Below, piece by piece: positions 50,625 through 59,134 of a stretch of 64,000 nt of DNA. Origin of the DNA: Lachnospiraceae bacterium (lineage in GTDB: Bacteria > Bacillota > Clostridia > Lachnospirales > Lachnospiraceae); NCBI GenBank assembly GCA_028692395.1, contig JAQUXP010000013.1:1-64000 (forward strand). Reading direction: 5' to 3'. The position numbers and the translations under genes were made by a program. Each line of letters opens with the position of its first letter. Positions within the stretch are counted from its first letter, which is position 1. The notes under the pieces are model-generated. The model made no database searches, had not been told where the DNA came from, and saw only the letters and a list, made by a program, of their open reading frames with translations.

Positions 50625-51389
50625 CTATATATTCATCTCACAGAAATAATAATAAAAATCCTGTACCTTTTCGCCCTGCTCTTCGCCACTGGTCAGACTG
50701 ACCATGTCTTCCAGGATCTGCTTGATAATGGCAATCGGCACGTATTTCATATCTGAATTACCCCACCGCTCCAGCCGTGCAGATACAGGAAAATAATTCC
50801 AGAATAGAAGCTTTTCCTGTTCTTCGTTCCAGTGAATGAAATATTTTGGATGTACAGGAAGCAGTCCGTCGGTGCAGTGAATGCCGATAAAGTCTTCCTT
50901 TACCATACATATGCCGACGATTGTCCGTTCAGACTCCGGCTCGTCAGTCCCCTTAGCAGTTAGAAGACAGGCAGAATTAATATTCATATTTTTAGGAATC
51001 CGGGGCTGTCCCTTGGATTTGCCGGAGAGGTTATTCCCTGTGAATAAGAAGCCATCCTGCCAGATGTGCTCCGGTGTTGTTTCGTTCAGGGCGAAAACAG
51101 CCTGTGAATTGGAGCGTTTTCGCATCTTCTTCGCATAGGCGTCTGCCTGAATTCGTCTCAGCTGGAGCTGTTTTTGCTCCACTTCTTTTACATTAGACAG
51201 TTTCAGCAGTTCATCCATAGATTCCCGGTCAGCAGGATCCTCCAATTTCACAAATTTCTCAAAGGAATCCGGGTAGAGAAAAGATCGTATGCTTCCCTGA
51301 AATGCAATCTCCACGGTATTTCCCAAAACTCTGACGATTTTTCCAGCGCCAAATTTTGCGTGTGTAACTTTTTTCCCTTTTAAGTCCAT
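50625..51389 (-). CDS. Hypothetical protein with N-terminal CarD/tudor-like VTHAKFGAG segment
   Basis: A 254-residue cytoplasmic protein. KKVTHAKFGAGKIV and the following strands resemble the small SH3/tudor fold at the start of CarD or the C-terminus of UvrD helicases; the remaining residues are unassigned, with a basic helix (AKKMRKRSN) near 90 and HPKYFIHWNEEQEKLLFWNY near 195. I do not assign a function. AAGGAGG precedes the ATG. An intrinsic terminator lies between its promoter and start codon (51403-51458). Confidence 0.65.
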   Translation of the reverse strand: MDLKGKKVTHAKFGAGKIVRVLGNTVEIAFQGSIRSFLYPDSFEKFVKLEDPADRESMDELLKLSNVKEVEQKQLQLRRIQADAYAKKMRKRSNSQAVFALNETTPEHIWQDGFLFTGNNLSGKSKGQPRIPKNMNINSACLLTAKGTDEPESERTIVGICMVKEDFIGIHCTDGLLPVHPKYFIHWNEEQEKLLFWNYFPVSARLERWGNSDMKYVPIAIIKQILEDMVSLTSGEEQGEKVQDFYYYFCEMNI

Positions 51390-51402
51390 AAATCCTCCTT
51401 AT

Positions 51403-51458
51403 AAAAAAAGAAGAGCTTTCCATACTGCGCACATGCACGGTATTAAAAGCCCTTCTTT
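51403..51458 (-). terminator. Leader terminator (attenuator candidate) of the 254-residue hypothetical gene
   Basis: On the minus strand AAGAAGGGCTTT (51446-51457) pairs with AAAGCTCTTCTT (51408-51419) followed by seven T, only 14 bases before the start codon and after a good promoter at 51497-51525. Confidence 0.7.
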
Positions 51459-51496
51459 GCTTAGACGGTTCTTTCGTGTGTTCAATTGATAGCTTA

Positions 51497-51525
51497 AGTT
51501 TAGCATGAAATCCCAGATAAGTCAA
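51497..51525 (-). promoter_or_regulatory. Sigma-A promoter upstream of the attenuator
   Basis: Minus-strand TTGACT (51520-51525), 17-base spacer, TAAACT (51497-51502). It would give a leader of about 100 bases. Confidence 0.55.
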
Positions 51526-51559
51526 GCAGGGGGAAACTTCCTGAAAAACAGTAACTTAG

Positions 51560-51913
51560 TTAATAAATATCCTCTATAAGCACATTTGATCCATTGATAC
51601 CACTCTTAAAATAGTAAAAGGTAACTTTTTGTCCAATGATGAATTGATCCATATGAGTTGTGAATTTTTTGCAGTCAAGTTTTACTGACTGCTGGTCAAT
51701 AATATCATCCGGTTGTTCTACCTCTACTGTTAAGTATTTATTTGAAATATCAATTTCTGTAACACTTCCAGTTGAATGAAACCAATGATCATCATCACCG
51801 CCTACCATCAAATCTTTTTTTGGCTTTTTACCATTACAAAAAAAATACATGCCTACAAATAATATACAAATTACGATTATACTTATAATATATATTTTTC
51901 TTTTTTTATTCAT
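51560..51913 (-). CDS. Small AT-rich membrane-anchored hypothetical protein
   Basis: A 117-residue protein: a basic N-terminus (MNKKRK), one membrane segment (about 6-25, IYIISIIVICILFVGMYFF), then a small polar domain with GGDDDHWFHSTGSVTEIDISN, like an extracytoplasmic beta fold. No family recognised. The coding DNA is clearly more AT-rich than its neighbours, which hints at recent acquisition. A promoter TTGACA/TAAAAT lies upstream at 51986-52014. ATG 51913 is preferred over 51949. Confidence 0.6.
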   Translation of the reverse strand: MNKKRKIYIISIIVICILFVGMYFFCNGKKPKKDLMVGGDDDHWFHSTGSVTEIDISNKYLTVEVEQPDDIIDQQSVKLDCKKFTTHMDQFIIGQKVTFYYFKSGINGSNVLIEDIY

Positions 51914-51985
51914 GAAACGCAGTACCTTCTGCATCTGTCCAATGACCAAAGTTCAAATTCTACTGCGGTAGAAGAATCTATCTTC

Positions 51986-52014
51986 ATTTTATTGTGATAG
52001 AATAATTTTGTCAA
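51986..52014 (-). promoter_or_regulatory. Sigma-A promoter of the small AT-rich gene
   Basis: Minus-strand TTGACA (52009-52014), 17-base spacer, TAAAAT (51986-51991). Confidence 0.55.
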
Positions 52015-52054
52015 TATACACTTTACATTTGCGGAAACTCAAGCAGGGTAAATC

Positions 52055-52082
52055 TTGACAAAATGGATCCATGTAGTAAAAT
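52055..52082 (+). promoter_or_regulatory. Sigma-A promoter of the hybrid histidine kinase leader
   Basis: TTGACA (52055-52060), 16-base spacer, TAAAAT (52077-52082). It lies back-to-back with the minus-strand promoter at 51986-52014. Confidence 0.55.
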
Positions 52083-52124
52083 ATAAATAAGGAGTAACTG
52101 TTCTGGAGGGTTGCGATAGGGAAA

Positions 52125-52185
52125 GAAGCCCCAAGGCAGACCGATGCATATAGCATGGGGATCTGCCCTGGGGCTTCCTTTTTTT
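52125..52185 (+). terminator. Leader terminator of the hybrid histidine kinase gene
   Basis: GAAGCCCCAAGGCAGA (52125-52140) pairs with TCTGCCCTGGGGCTTC (52162-52177), one mismatch, with an inner ATGC/GCAT pair, followed by seven T. It lies between promoter and start codon. The RNA ending here would be about 100 bases and could be a small RNA in its own right. Confidence 0.75.
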
Positions 52186-52266
52186 AGAGGGAATATAGCG
52201 TGTTTTCAGAGATGTCTCGTGCAGCCTGCAGGCTGGCGAGATTTAAAGCAGGGAGTCGAAAACAAC

Positions 52267-55161
52267 ATGGGGCGGAATATGAAAAATGTCAAAAACACAA
52301 CAGCGATACTCTTGTGTATCTTATTATTGGTTGGGATGGCCATACCTGTTTTTGCTGCGCCCAAAACGACAAAAACAACGATTCGCATTGGCTGCGTTGA
52401 TATTGACGATTTTTTAGTGCTGAATGAGGATGGAACGGCCTCTGGGTATGGTGCGGAGTATCTGGGGGAATTGTCCAAATACACCGGCTGGAGCTATGAA
52501 TATGTCAACGGTACCTGGAATGAATGTATGCAGTGGCTCAAGGAAGGTAAGATTGATCTGCTGCTCCCGGCGGAGTATAGCCCGAGTCGTGCACAGGACT
52601 ACAATTACAGTACCCTGGAATGCTTCATTGATTACGTTGCGTTTTTGACCCGGGCGGATGAGGAAGAACTGTATTTCGAGGATTATGATCATTTTGACGG
52701 CCTTACCGTGGGTATGATCGAAGGAAATTTTTTGAATACGCAATTCGAGGAATTTGCTGCTCAAAAAGGCTTCCATTATCAGACGAAATACTATTCCACA
52801 ACGAAGGAACTGAATCAGGGACTGGAAGACAAAGAAGTAGATGCTATTGTGACCGGAAATATGAGCATTGCAGAGAAGCAAAAGCTGTTGGCGAAATTTG
52901 ACTATATGCCCACTTATTTTATTACCAACAAAAGTGATACGACGATAATGCCTGCGCTCAATAACGCCATGTATCAGATGAAACTGCAGACACCTAAATT
53001 TACAATAAATTTAATGGAAAAGTATTATGGGGCGATGGAGCGGCAGATACAGAGCTTTTCCAGGGAGGAAACCCAGTTTATCGGACAGGCTGCGCCGGTC
53101 ACGGTTGCCTGTGATGCCGATAATTATCCATTTTCCTGGTACGATTCTAAAAGCTCCAGTTTTAAGGGAATCGATGTGGATCTTTTAAAGCGTATTTCAG
53201 AAATTAGCGGATTGACCTTTGAAATAAAGCAGACGGACTCTTTTAACGAGGCCTGGGAGATGGCAAAGAAGGGTGAGGTTGATCTGCTGACTGGGGTCTA
53301 TGGGAATGATTCGATTTCCAGGCAATATCAGATGACCTTCACAACCTCTTATATGAATGAATATCTGGTAGGCGTGGCGAAAAAAAACAGCATGATTACT
53401 TCCGGCATGAATATTACTGCGGTACTGCTTTCCAATTTTGTCGGAAGCCAGGAATATATGAAGACAGCGCATACAAACTGGACATTTTTGACTGCGGAAT
53501 CAGTCGAGGAAGGCCTTGACATGGTGGAAAACGGCAGTGCGGATGTGATGTTTTTGAATTCTTATTTGATGCAGACGGATAGTTTCCCGGATGAATATCC
53601 AAAGCTGGCAATTGCATCCACCAACATGGAATCGATACCGATTTCCTTTGGGGTAGCGGAAGCGGCTGGAGAGACAAGCCTGCAGGCAGAATCAAGATCG
53701 GAGCAGATGCTCTATTCGGTCGTAAACAAATCGCTGCTGCAGATAACAGAGGAGAATATTGACAAGTATATTGCCCATAATACCGGTATCAAAGCCGCAT
53801 CGCTGTCGTTTAGCGAGCTGCTGCGAAAATATCCGCTGTTTTTTGTGGGCCTGGCAACGCTGCTTATCTGCGCCATTGCGGTGGTGGTGTCTTTGCTGTA
53901 CGCTGCCAAAATTCGCTCAAAGAAAAACGAAGTATTGGCACAGAAGAATGAAGAATTGCGCAAGGCAGTGACTTTGGCGGAAAAGGCAAATGCAGCCAAA
54001 TCGGAATTTCTCTCCCGCATGAGCCATGAGATTCGAACCCCGATGAATGCCATCATGGGTATCACCCAAATTCTCCTGATCAGCCCGTCCACCTCACTGG
54101 AAAGCCGGGAGTATCTGACGAAAATGGATCATGCCTCGGAGCATCTGCTGGCCTTGATCAACGACATTCTGGATATGGCCCGCATTGAAAGTCATAAGGT
54201 CATACTGGATCAGAAGCCGTGCACAATTGCAGAGTTTATTCCAATGATGGATACCATTATCCGGCCGCTGGCAGAAGCGAAGGAGATTACCTATAACAGC
54301 CAGGGGACGGACATCCCGCCGCAGGTATTTTTGATGGATAAGCTGCGGCTGCAGCAGATTTTTATCAATTTATTAAACAATGCCGTGAAATTTACAAATC
54401 GGGGAGGTCTGGTAGAATTTGGTATTCGAAAATTATCCGAAAACGCAGACAAAGCTACGATTCTGTTTACGGTACGTGATAATGGAATTGGCATGTCAGA
54501 AGAATTCCTGCCAAAAATCTATGATGATTTTGAGCGTGAAGAGGTGGGGCATACCAGTGAACACAGTGGAACCGGTCTTGGTCTTGCTATTGTGAAAAAT
54601 CTGGTATCATTGATGCAGGGAACCATCTCCGTAAAGAGCCAGGTCGGCCAGGGAACCGAATTCTGCGTAATTTTGTGTTTTGACAAATGCGGGGAGCCTG
54701 CCGGACAGACAGATTCGGAAGCTTTTGCGCCCAGGACGCTGGGTATGGTTTACCATTTTGAACATAAGCGCATACTGCTGGCGGAGGATCATCCACTGAA
54801 CGTAGAGATCGCTAAAAAGCTGTTGGAAAATGTGGGAATACAGGTTGAGACCGCAGCCAATGGACAGCTGGCTGTAGAGAAATTTGAGAAATCACCTCTT
54901 TACTACTATGATATGGTCCTCATGGATATCCGCATGCCGGTCATGGATGGACACCAGGCGACAGAGCAGATCCGCAGACTGGATAGAGCAGATTCACAGC
55001 TGCCGATCATTGCCATGAGTGCAAATGCTTTTGCCGAGGATGTCAGCGAATCCCTGGCACATGGAATGAATGAGTATGTGACAAAGCCGATTGCCGCCGC
55101 AGTTTTGTATGAGGTACTTCAGAAATATCTGGGAAAATATGCCCCTGGAGATAAGCCGTGA
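52267..55161 (+). CDS. Hybrid sensor histidine kinase with two periplasmic solute-binding domains and receiver
   Basis: A 964-residue membrane kinase. A signal/anchor segment (about 10-30) leads to two tandem SBP_bac_3-like domains (about 35-270 and 275-510), a transmembrane segment (about 522-548), a dimerisation domain with phospho-His587 in MSHEIRTPMNAIMG, an ATPase domain (NLLNNAVKFT, DNGIGM, GTGLGLAIV) and a receiver with Asp887 in VLMDIRMPVMDG. It likely senses amino acids or similar ligands and phosphorylates its own receiver; no response-regulator gene is adjacent. I chose ATG 52267 over the long ORF start at 52144, which runs through the terminator; ATG 52279 is possible. Confidence 0.9.
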   Translation: MGRNMKNVKNTTAILLCILLLVGMAIPVFAAPKTTKTTIRIGCVDIDDFLVLNEDGTASGYGAEYLGELSKYTGWSYEYVNGTWNECMQWLKEGKIDLLLPAEYSPSRAQDYNYSTLECFIDYVAFLTRADEEELYFEDYDHFDGLTVGMIEGNFLNTQFEEFAAQKGFHYQTKYYSTTKELNQGLEDKEVDAIVTGNMSIAEKQKLLAKFDYMPTYFITNKSDTTIMPALNNAMYQMKLQTPKFTINLMEKYYGAMERQIQSFSREETQFIGQAAPVTVACDADNYPFSWYDSKSSSFKGIDVDLLKRISEISGLTFEIKQTDSFNEAWEMAKKGEVDLLTGVYGNDSISRQYQMTFTTSYMNEYLVGVAKKNSMITSGMNITAVLLSNFVGSQEYMKTAHTNWTFLTAESVEEGLDMVENGSADVMFLNSYLMQTDSFPDEYPKLAIASTNMESIPISFGVAEAAGETSLQAESRSEQMLYSVVNKSLLQITEENIDKYIAHNTGIKAASLSFSELLRKYPLFFVGLATLLICAIAVVVSLLYAAKIRSKKNEVLAQKNEELRKAVTLAEKANAAKSEFLSRMSHEIRTPMNAIMGITQILLISPSTSLESREYLTKMDHASEHLLALINDILDMARIESHKVILDQKPCTIAEFIPMMDTIIRPLAEAKEITYNSQGTDIPPQVFLMDKLRLQQIFINLLNNAVKFTNRGGLVEFGIRKLSENADKATILFTVRDNGIGMSEEFLPKIYDDFEREEVGHTSEHSGTGLGLAIVKNLVSLMQGTISVKSQVGQGTEFCVILCFDKCGEPAGQTDSEAFAPRTLGMVYHFEHKRILLAEDHPLNVEIAKKLLENVGIQVETAANGQLAVEKFEKSPLYYYDMVLMDIRMPVMDGHQATEQIRRLDRADSQLPIIAMSANAFAEDVSESLAHGMNEYVTKPIAAAVLYEVLQKYLGKYAPGDKP

Positions 55162-55199
55162 TTGCTGGCAGGAGCTATTAGAAGATTATGAAAAACGAT

Positions 55200-55239
55200 A
55201 GAGCATGTCGGAATTGAATGGGTTCCGGGATGCTCTTTT
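55200..55239 (+). terminator. Terminator after the histidine kinase gene
   Basis: AGAGCAT...CGGAA pairs with TTCCG...ATGCTCT followed by TTT. Confidence 0.6.
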
Positions 55240-55271
55240 GTCGAAAACACAAGATATCTTTAAGAAAAGGA

Positions 55272-55300
55272 TTGACAACGCACATTAGATTGTGTACAAT
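55272..55300 (+). promoter_or_regulatory. Promoter of ohrR-trxA with overlapping operator dyad
   Basis: TTGACA (55272-55277), 17-base spacer, TACAAT (55295-55300). The dyad ATTGT-GT-ACAAT (55289-55300) covers the -10 box and resembles MarR/OhrR operators. Confidence 0.6.
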
Positions 55301-55361
55301 ACAATCAGAAAGATTGAACACAATTTGATTTTGCAAAACTAAAATAAAAGAGGTAATCCCG

Positions 55362-55799
55362 TTGACAGAAAAATATGACTCTTTAAAGTTGAAAAACCAG
55401 CTATGTTTTCCCTTGTATGCCTGTTCCAAGGAGGTTGTGCGAAGGTACAAGCCATTATTGGAGGAGATTGATCTCACGTATACACAGTATATTACCATGA
55501 TGGTTCTCTGGGAGAAGCAGGAGATGAATGTGAAGGAGCTGGGAGCGGATCTGTACCTGGATTCCGGCACATTGACACCGGTTTTAAAAAAGCTGGAATC
55601 AAAAGGTTTTATCACCCGTAAGCGATCCCAGGAGGATGAGAGAAATCTGATTGTTCATATTACCAGGGAAGGAGCCGCTTTGAAGGAACAGGCAGCTGAA
55701 ATTCCAGATAAGATGGGTGGCTGTGTGAATTTGACTTCGGAGGAAGCAGATCAATTGTATCAATTGCTGTATAAAATATTGGATAGAGTCACAGGATAA
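55362..55799 (+). CDS. ohrR: MarR-family organic-peroxide sensor (OhrR-like)
   Basis: A 145-residue winged-helix repressor. The sensor cysteine is at residue 15 (NQLCFPLYACSKE), as in Bacillus OhrR, and LTYTQYITMMVLWE supplies the tyrosines that bond it. The DNA-binding part reads LGADLYLDSGTLTPVLKKLE and RKRSQEDERNLIV. Oxidation of Cys15 would release the operator. TTG start with GAGGTAA upstream. Unusually, the next gene is thioredoxin rather than the peroxidase Ohr. Confidence 0.88.
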   Translation: MTEKYDSLKLKNQLCFPLYACSKEVVRRYKPLLEEIDLTYTQYITMMVLWEKQEMNVKELGADLYLDSGTLTPVLKKLESKGFITRKRSQEDERNLIVHITREGAALKEQAAEIPDKMGGCVNLTSEEADQLYQLLYKILDRVTG

Positions 55800-55838
55800 T
55801 GTTGAGCGCAGATGCGCAGAAAAGAAAGGAGTTTTATT

Positions 55839-56150
55839 ATGGCAGCGTTGCATATTACGAAGGAAAATTTTGAGGCAGAGGTAATGAAATCAGAGAAACC
55901 GGTTTTGGTAGATTTTTGGGCATCCTGGTGTGGACCATGCCAGATGGTGGCGCCGGTTATCGAGGAGCTTTCCCAGGAAGTGACAGATGTTAAGATTGCC
56001 AAGATTAACGTAGACGAGGAACCGGAGCTGGCAGCTCAGTTTCGTGTTATGAACATTCCAACCCTGATCCTGCTAAAGGAAGGAAAGGTTGCAGCGAAGG
56101 TGGTAGGAGCCCAGGATAAGGATGAGCTTCTGGATATGATTCACGCTTAA
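55839..56150 (+). CDS. trxA: Thioredoxin
   Basis: A 103-residue thioredoxin with active site WCGPC (Cys31/Cys34), FWASW before it and the cis-proline in NIPTLIL. It reduces protein disulfides. AAAGGAG precedes ATG 55839; the in-frame ATG at 55812 is poorer. It is 39 bases after ohrR and so probably induced by peroxide. A perfect terminator follows. Confidence 0.95.
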   Translation: MAALHITKENFEAEVMKSEKPVLVDFWASWCGPCQMVAPVIEELSQEVTDVKIAKINVDEEPELAAQFRVMNIPTLILLKEGKVAAKVVGAQDKDELLDMIHA

Positions 56151-56156
56151 AAAGTT

Positions 56157-56209
56157 TTCCCGGATCTTAGCAGGTTAGAAACCATGCTAAGATCCGGGAA
56201 TGTTTTTTT
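56157..56209. terminator. Strong terminator between convergent trxA and cyclophilin genes
   Basis: A 16-base perfect stem (TTCCCGGATCTTAGCA with TGCTAAGATCCGGGAA) is followed by seven T on the plus strand, and by a shorter T run on the minus strand. Confidence 0.9.
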
Positions 56210-56771
56210 ATGCCCATTTTTCCGGCAGAGGTTCTGCCTTCTTTTTTATTGGTTCGGGGAAGTTCTGACCGAAAGTGTCGATGGTGACTGTCAGAATGGT
56301 TTCCGCTTTTACCGGGGTGTTGATCTTGACGGAGGGCATGGAGGGAATCACTACCGGATAGGTCTCCACTTTTTCCAGACGCTCCAGCTCTTCCATACCG
56401 GAGAGAACCCGTCCAAGGGCAGGGTAACGTCCGGTCAGATCCGGACAGTCACGAAGCGGGAAGAAGATCTCGCCCCCTGCAATGTCATCCTCGTGGTAGC
56501 CGCCCATACAGAGTAATCCTTTCTTAATAGGAATGTTCTGATCATGGGCTTCGTTTTTCAGAAAATAACAGGCTTCCTTACGGCCCAGAGCAGAGTAGCT
56601 GACATCGATCCAGGAACCCGGCACGATACGCTGTATATTGTAATTGTCGTAACAGCCAAGAGCGGCAAGAGAAAGAAAGCTGCTTACGGTATTTGGTGCA
56701 TCACTGTATAATAATTCGCATACAATTTTTGCACCGCTGGACATGGTAAATGTTGCAATTGGGTTTTTCAT
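56208..56771 (-). CDS. Cyclophilin-type peptidyl-prolyl isomerase-like protein
   Basis: A 187-residue cytoplasmic protein (no signal). NPIATFTMSSGAKIVCELLYSDAPNTVSSFLSLA matches the cyclophilin start, and the segment RIVPGSWIDVSYS replaces the usual RVIPGFMIQGG, so key catalytic residues (Phe, Gln) differ. Activity is therefore doubtful and a diverged, possibly non-catalytic member is likely. ATG 56771 has AAAGGAA upstream. Confidence 0.7.
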   Translation of the reverse strand: MKNPIATFTMSSGAKIVCELLYSDAPNTVSSFLSLAALGCYDNYNIQRIVPGSWIDVSYSALGRKEACYFLKNEAHDQNIPIKKGLLCMGGYHEDDIAGGEIFFPLRDCPDLTGRYPALGRVLSGMEELERLEKVETYPVVIPSMPSVKINTPVKAETILTVTIDTFGQNFPEPIKKKAEPLPEKWA

Positions 56772-56886
56772 AATTTTTCCTTTCATAGGGACTCGAATTT
56801 TTGTATACAGCATAGCAGATTGACAGAAAAAAATCAAAAATTTTAATGGAAAATACGCCTTTTTTATGGAAATACAGCCAAAAACA

Positions 56887-56916
56887 TTGACAATGATCGG
56901 CTGATTGTGGTATAAC
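56887..56916 (+). promoter_or_regulatory. Sigma-A promoter of the opp operon leader
   Basis: TTGACA (56887-56892), 18-base spacer, TATAAC (56911-56916). Confidence 0.6.
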
Positions 56917-56926
56917 CAATAAGAAT

Positions 56927-56965
56927 TACGATGGCGTATAGTCTATGCAACCGTAGTCTTTTTTT
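56927..56965 (+). terminator. Leader terminator of the opp operon
   Basis: TACG-A-TGGCGTATAG pairs with CTATGCAAC-CGTA, with bulges, followed by seven T. It begins within about 10 bases of the predicted transcription start. Confidence 0.6.
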
Positions 56966-57048
56966 ATACACTTTTGCGGAAAGAAAATAACAGACAGAAC
57001 TGGTGACAGCACCATTTTAAAATAAGGAAAGTTTGGATGGAGGCCTAT

Positions 57049-58032
57049 ATGGAAGACAAGGCACTGTTAGAGGTCAAAAACCTGACGGTAGAATTTCGTA
57101 CACTGGAAGGTACCGTCCATGCAGTGGATGGATTAAATTATGAATTAAAACCAGGTGGAACCCTTGGCATCGTAGGGGAAAGCGGAAGCGGGAAAAGCGT
57201 ATCCTCACTCCAGGTCATGCAGCTGGTTGCGCCGGAACCGGGAAACAAGGTAACCGGTGAGATCCTGTATCAGGGGAAAGACCTTTTAAAATGCTCCGAG
57301 AAGGAGATGCAGAAGATTCGTGGAAATGACATCTCCATGATTTTTCAGGAGCCCATGACTTCCCTGAATCCTATCGTAACCTGCGGAAAGCAGATTGCGG
57401 AGGCACTTCGGTTACATAAAGGCTTAAAGAAAAAAGAAGCCATGGCTGAAGCTATAGAGATGATGCATGCCGTTGGTATCGCCAATCCCGAGCAGCGGGC
57501 AAAGCAGTATCCCCATCAGATGTCCGGTGGTATGCGTCAAAGAATTATGATTGCCATGGCACTTGCCTGCCGTCCGCAGATTCTGATTGCAGATGAGCCC
57601 ACCACAGCGCTGGATGTTACCATCCAGGCTCAGATTCTGGATCTGATGCGGGAATTAAATCAAGAATATCATACGGCAATTATTATGATTACCCATGATC
57701 TTGGGGTTGTCAGCGAGCTTTGTGAGAATATCGTGGTTATGTATACCGGACAGATTATGGAAGAGGCAACGACGGAGCAGCTGTTTTCCAAGCCGCTGCA
57801 TCCCTATACCAGAGGATTGATCAAAGCAATTCCAAAGATTCAGACAGAACGGGAAAAGCTTCCGATTATACCTGGTATGGTTCCGAATCCAACAGAGAAG
57901 ATCACCGGGTGCAGCTTCTGCCCGAGGTGTGACTGTGCCATGGATATCTGTTCCAAAGAAAAGCCGCCTATGGTAACTCTTGGGGACAGAAAAGTAAAAT
58001 GCTGGCAGTATGCAGAAAAAGGCGGGAAATAA
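57049..58032 (+). CDS. oppD: Oligopeptide/dipeptide ABC transporter ATP-binding protein (OppD/DppD)
   Basis: A 327-residue ATPase. Walker A GESGSGKS, QEPMTSLNP, signature MSGGMRQR, Walker B IADEPTTALDV and a C-terminal oligopeptide-transporter domain with cysteines (CSFCPRCDCAMDIC) that may hold an Fe-S cluster. ATG 57049 has GGAGG 5 bases upstream; 57037 is an alternative. First of five genes in order D-F-A-B-C. Confidence 0.93.
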   Translation: MEDKALLEVKNLTVEFRTLEGTVHAVDGLNYELKPGGTLGIVGESGSGKSVSSLQVMQLVAPEPGNKVTGEILYQGKDLLKCSEKEMQKIRGNDISMIFQEPMTSLNPIVTCGKQIAEALRLHKGLKKKEAMAEAIEMMHAVGIANPEQRAKQYPHQMSGGMRQRIMIAMALACRPQILIADEPTTALDVTIQAQILDLMRELNQEYHTAIIMITHDLGVVSELCENIVVMYTGQIMEEATTEQLFSKPLHPYTRGLIKAIPKIQTEREKLPIIPGMVPNPTEKITGCSFCPRCDCAMDICSKEKPPMVTLGDRKVKCWQYAEKGGK

Positions 58033-58035
58033 GCT

Positions 58036-59004
58036 ATGGCAGACACGAAAGAAACACTGATTAAAACCGAGAATCTAAAGGTTTATTTTAAAAATAAGGG
58101 CGGGGAAGGTGACGTTCGCGCCGTGGACGATATTTCATTTTCTATCTTTAAGGGAGAAACCTTTGGTGTGGTAGGAGAGTCCGGCTGCGGAAAAAGTACG
58201 CTGGGCCGTGCCATGATCCGGCTGCTCCCGCCCACAGATGGCCACGTATACTTTAAAGACACAGATATCAAAGGCCTGAATAAAAAACAAATGAAGGATA
58301 TGCGGAAAAAGGTTCAGATTATATTCCAGGACCCTTCGGCATGTCTGAATCCAAGAAGAAATATAAGGAAAATACTCGAAGAGCCATTTCAGATTCATGG
58401 AATAAAGGATAAAAGCTATGTGGATCAGAGAATTCACGAGCTGATGGATCTGGTGGGACTGGCAGAGTATCATCTGAATCGCTATCCCCATGAGCTTTCC
58501 GGTGGACAGAAGCAGAGAATCGGGATTGCCCGGGCCCTGGCACTGAATCCGGAGTTTATCGTCTGCGATGAGGCAGTATCTGCCCTGGACGTATCGGTGC
58601 AGGCACAGGTTTTGAATCTTCTGGATGAACTGCAGGAGAAGCTGGGACTTACCTACATGTTCATTTCCCATAATTTAAGTGTTGTTCACCATATCAGTGA
58701 CCGGGTAGGTGTTATGTATCTGGGAAAGATGGTAGAGATTTCCGAGGCAAATGCGCTGTATGAGAAGCATTATCATCCTTATACAGAGGCATTACTTTCT
58801 GCGATTCCTCAGGTTGACAAGGAAAAGCAGGGACAGCGGATTATCCTCACCGGAGATGTGCCAAGTCCATCGGATCCGCCAAAGGGCTGCAGGTTCCATA
58901 CAAGATGTTCCAGATGCATGGAGCAGTGTAAACAGACAGAGCCAGTGCTTCGGGAGATAGAAGCGGGACATCTGGTTGCCTGTCATCTGTATGACCAACA
59001 GTAA
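58036..59004 (+). CDS. oppF: Oligopeptide/dipeptide ABC transporter ATP-binding protein (OppF/DppF)
   Basis: A 322-residue ATPase paired with OppD. Walker [22 protein letters not shown], signature LSGGQKQR, Walker [12 protein letters not shown], and C-terminal [14 protein letters not shown]. Starts 3 bases after oppD. Confidence 0.93.
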   Translation: MADTKETLIKTENLKVYFKNKGGEGDVRAVDDISFSIFKGETFGVVGESGCGKSTLGRAMIRLLPPTDGHVYFKDTDIKGLNKKQMKDMRKKVQIIFQDPSACLNPRRNIRKILEEPFQIHGIKDKSYVDQRIHELMDLVGLAEYHLNRYPHELSGGQKQRIGIARALALNPEFIVCDEAVSALDVSVQAQVLNLLDELQEKLGLTYMFISHNLSVVHHISDRVGVMYLGKMVEISEANALYEKHYHPYTEALLSAIPQVDKEKQGQRIILTGDVPSPSDPPKGCRFHTRCSRCMEQCKQTEPVLREIEAGHLVACHLYDQQ

Positions 59005-59028
59005 AGGACATCCCCTTCGGCCAGCGGG

Positions 59029-59062
59029 CAGGGAATTTTCTTCTATTAAGAAGAATGCCCTG
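59029..59062 (+). other. Intercistronic hairpin between oppF and oppA
   Basis: CAGGG-aat-TTTCTTCT pairs with AAGAAGAA-tg-CCCTG. There is no T run. It probably protects or separates the highly expressed binding-protein message, or marks a processing site. Confidence 0.5.
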
Positions 59063-59134
59063 ATCTCAGCCAGGGTGTAAGATAGATGTAACTAGTAAGA
59101 ACATGATTCAGGAGTGCAAGAAGGAGAAGTTATT

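Noticed and set aside
52086-52185. Signal-recognition-particle RNA or other known small RNA
   Set aside because: The conserved GGAAGCAGCC-type apical loop of SRP RNA is absent and no other class fits; kept only as an unknown leader.
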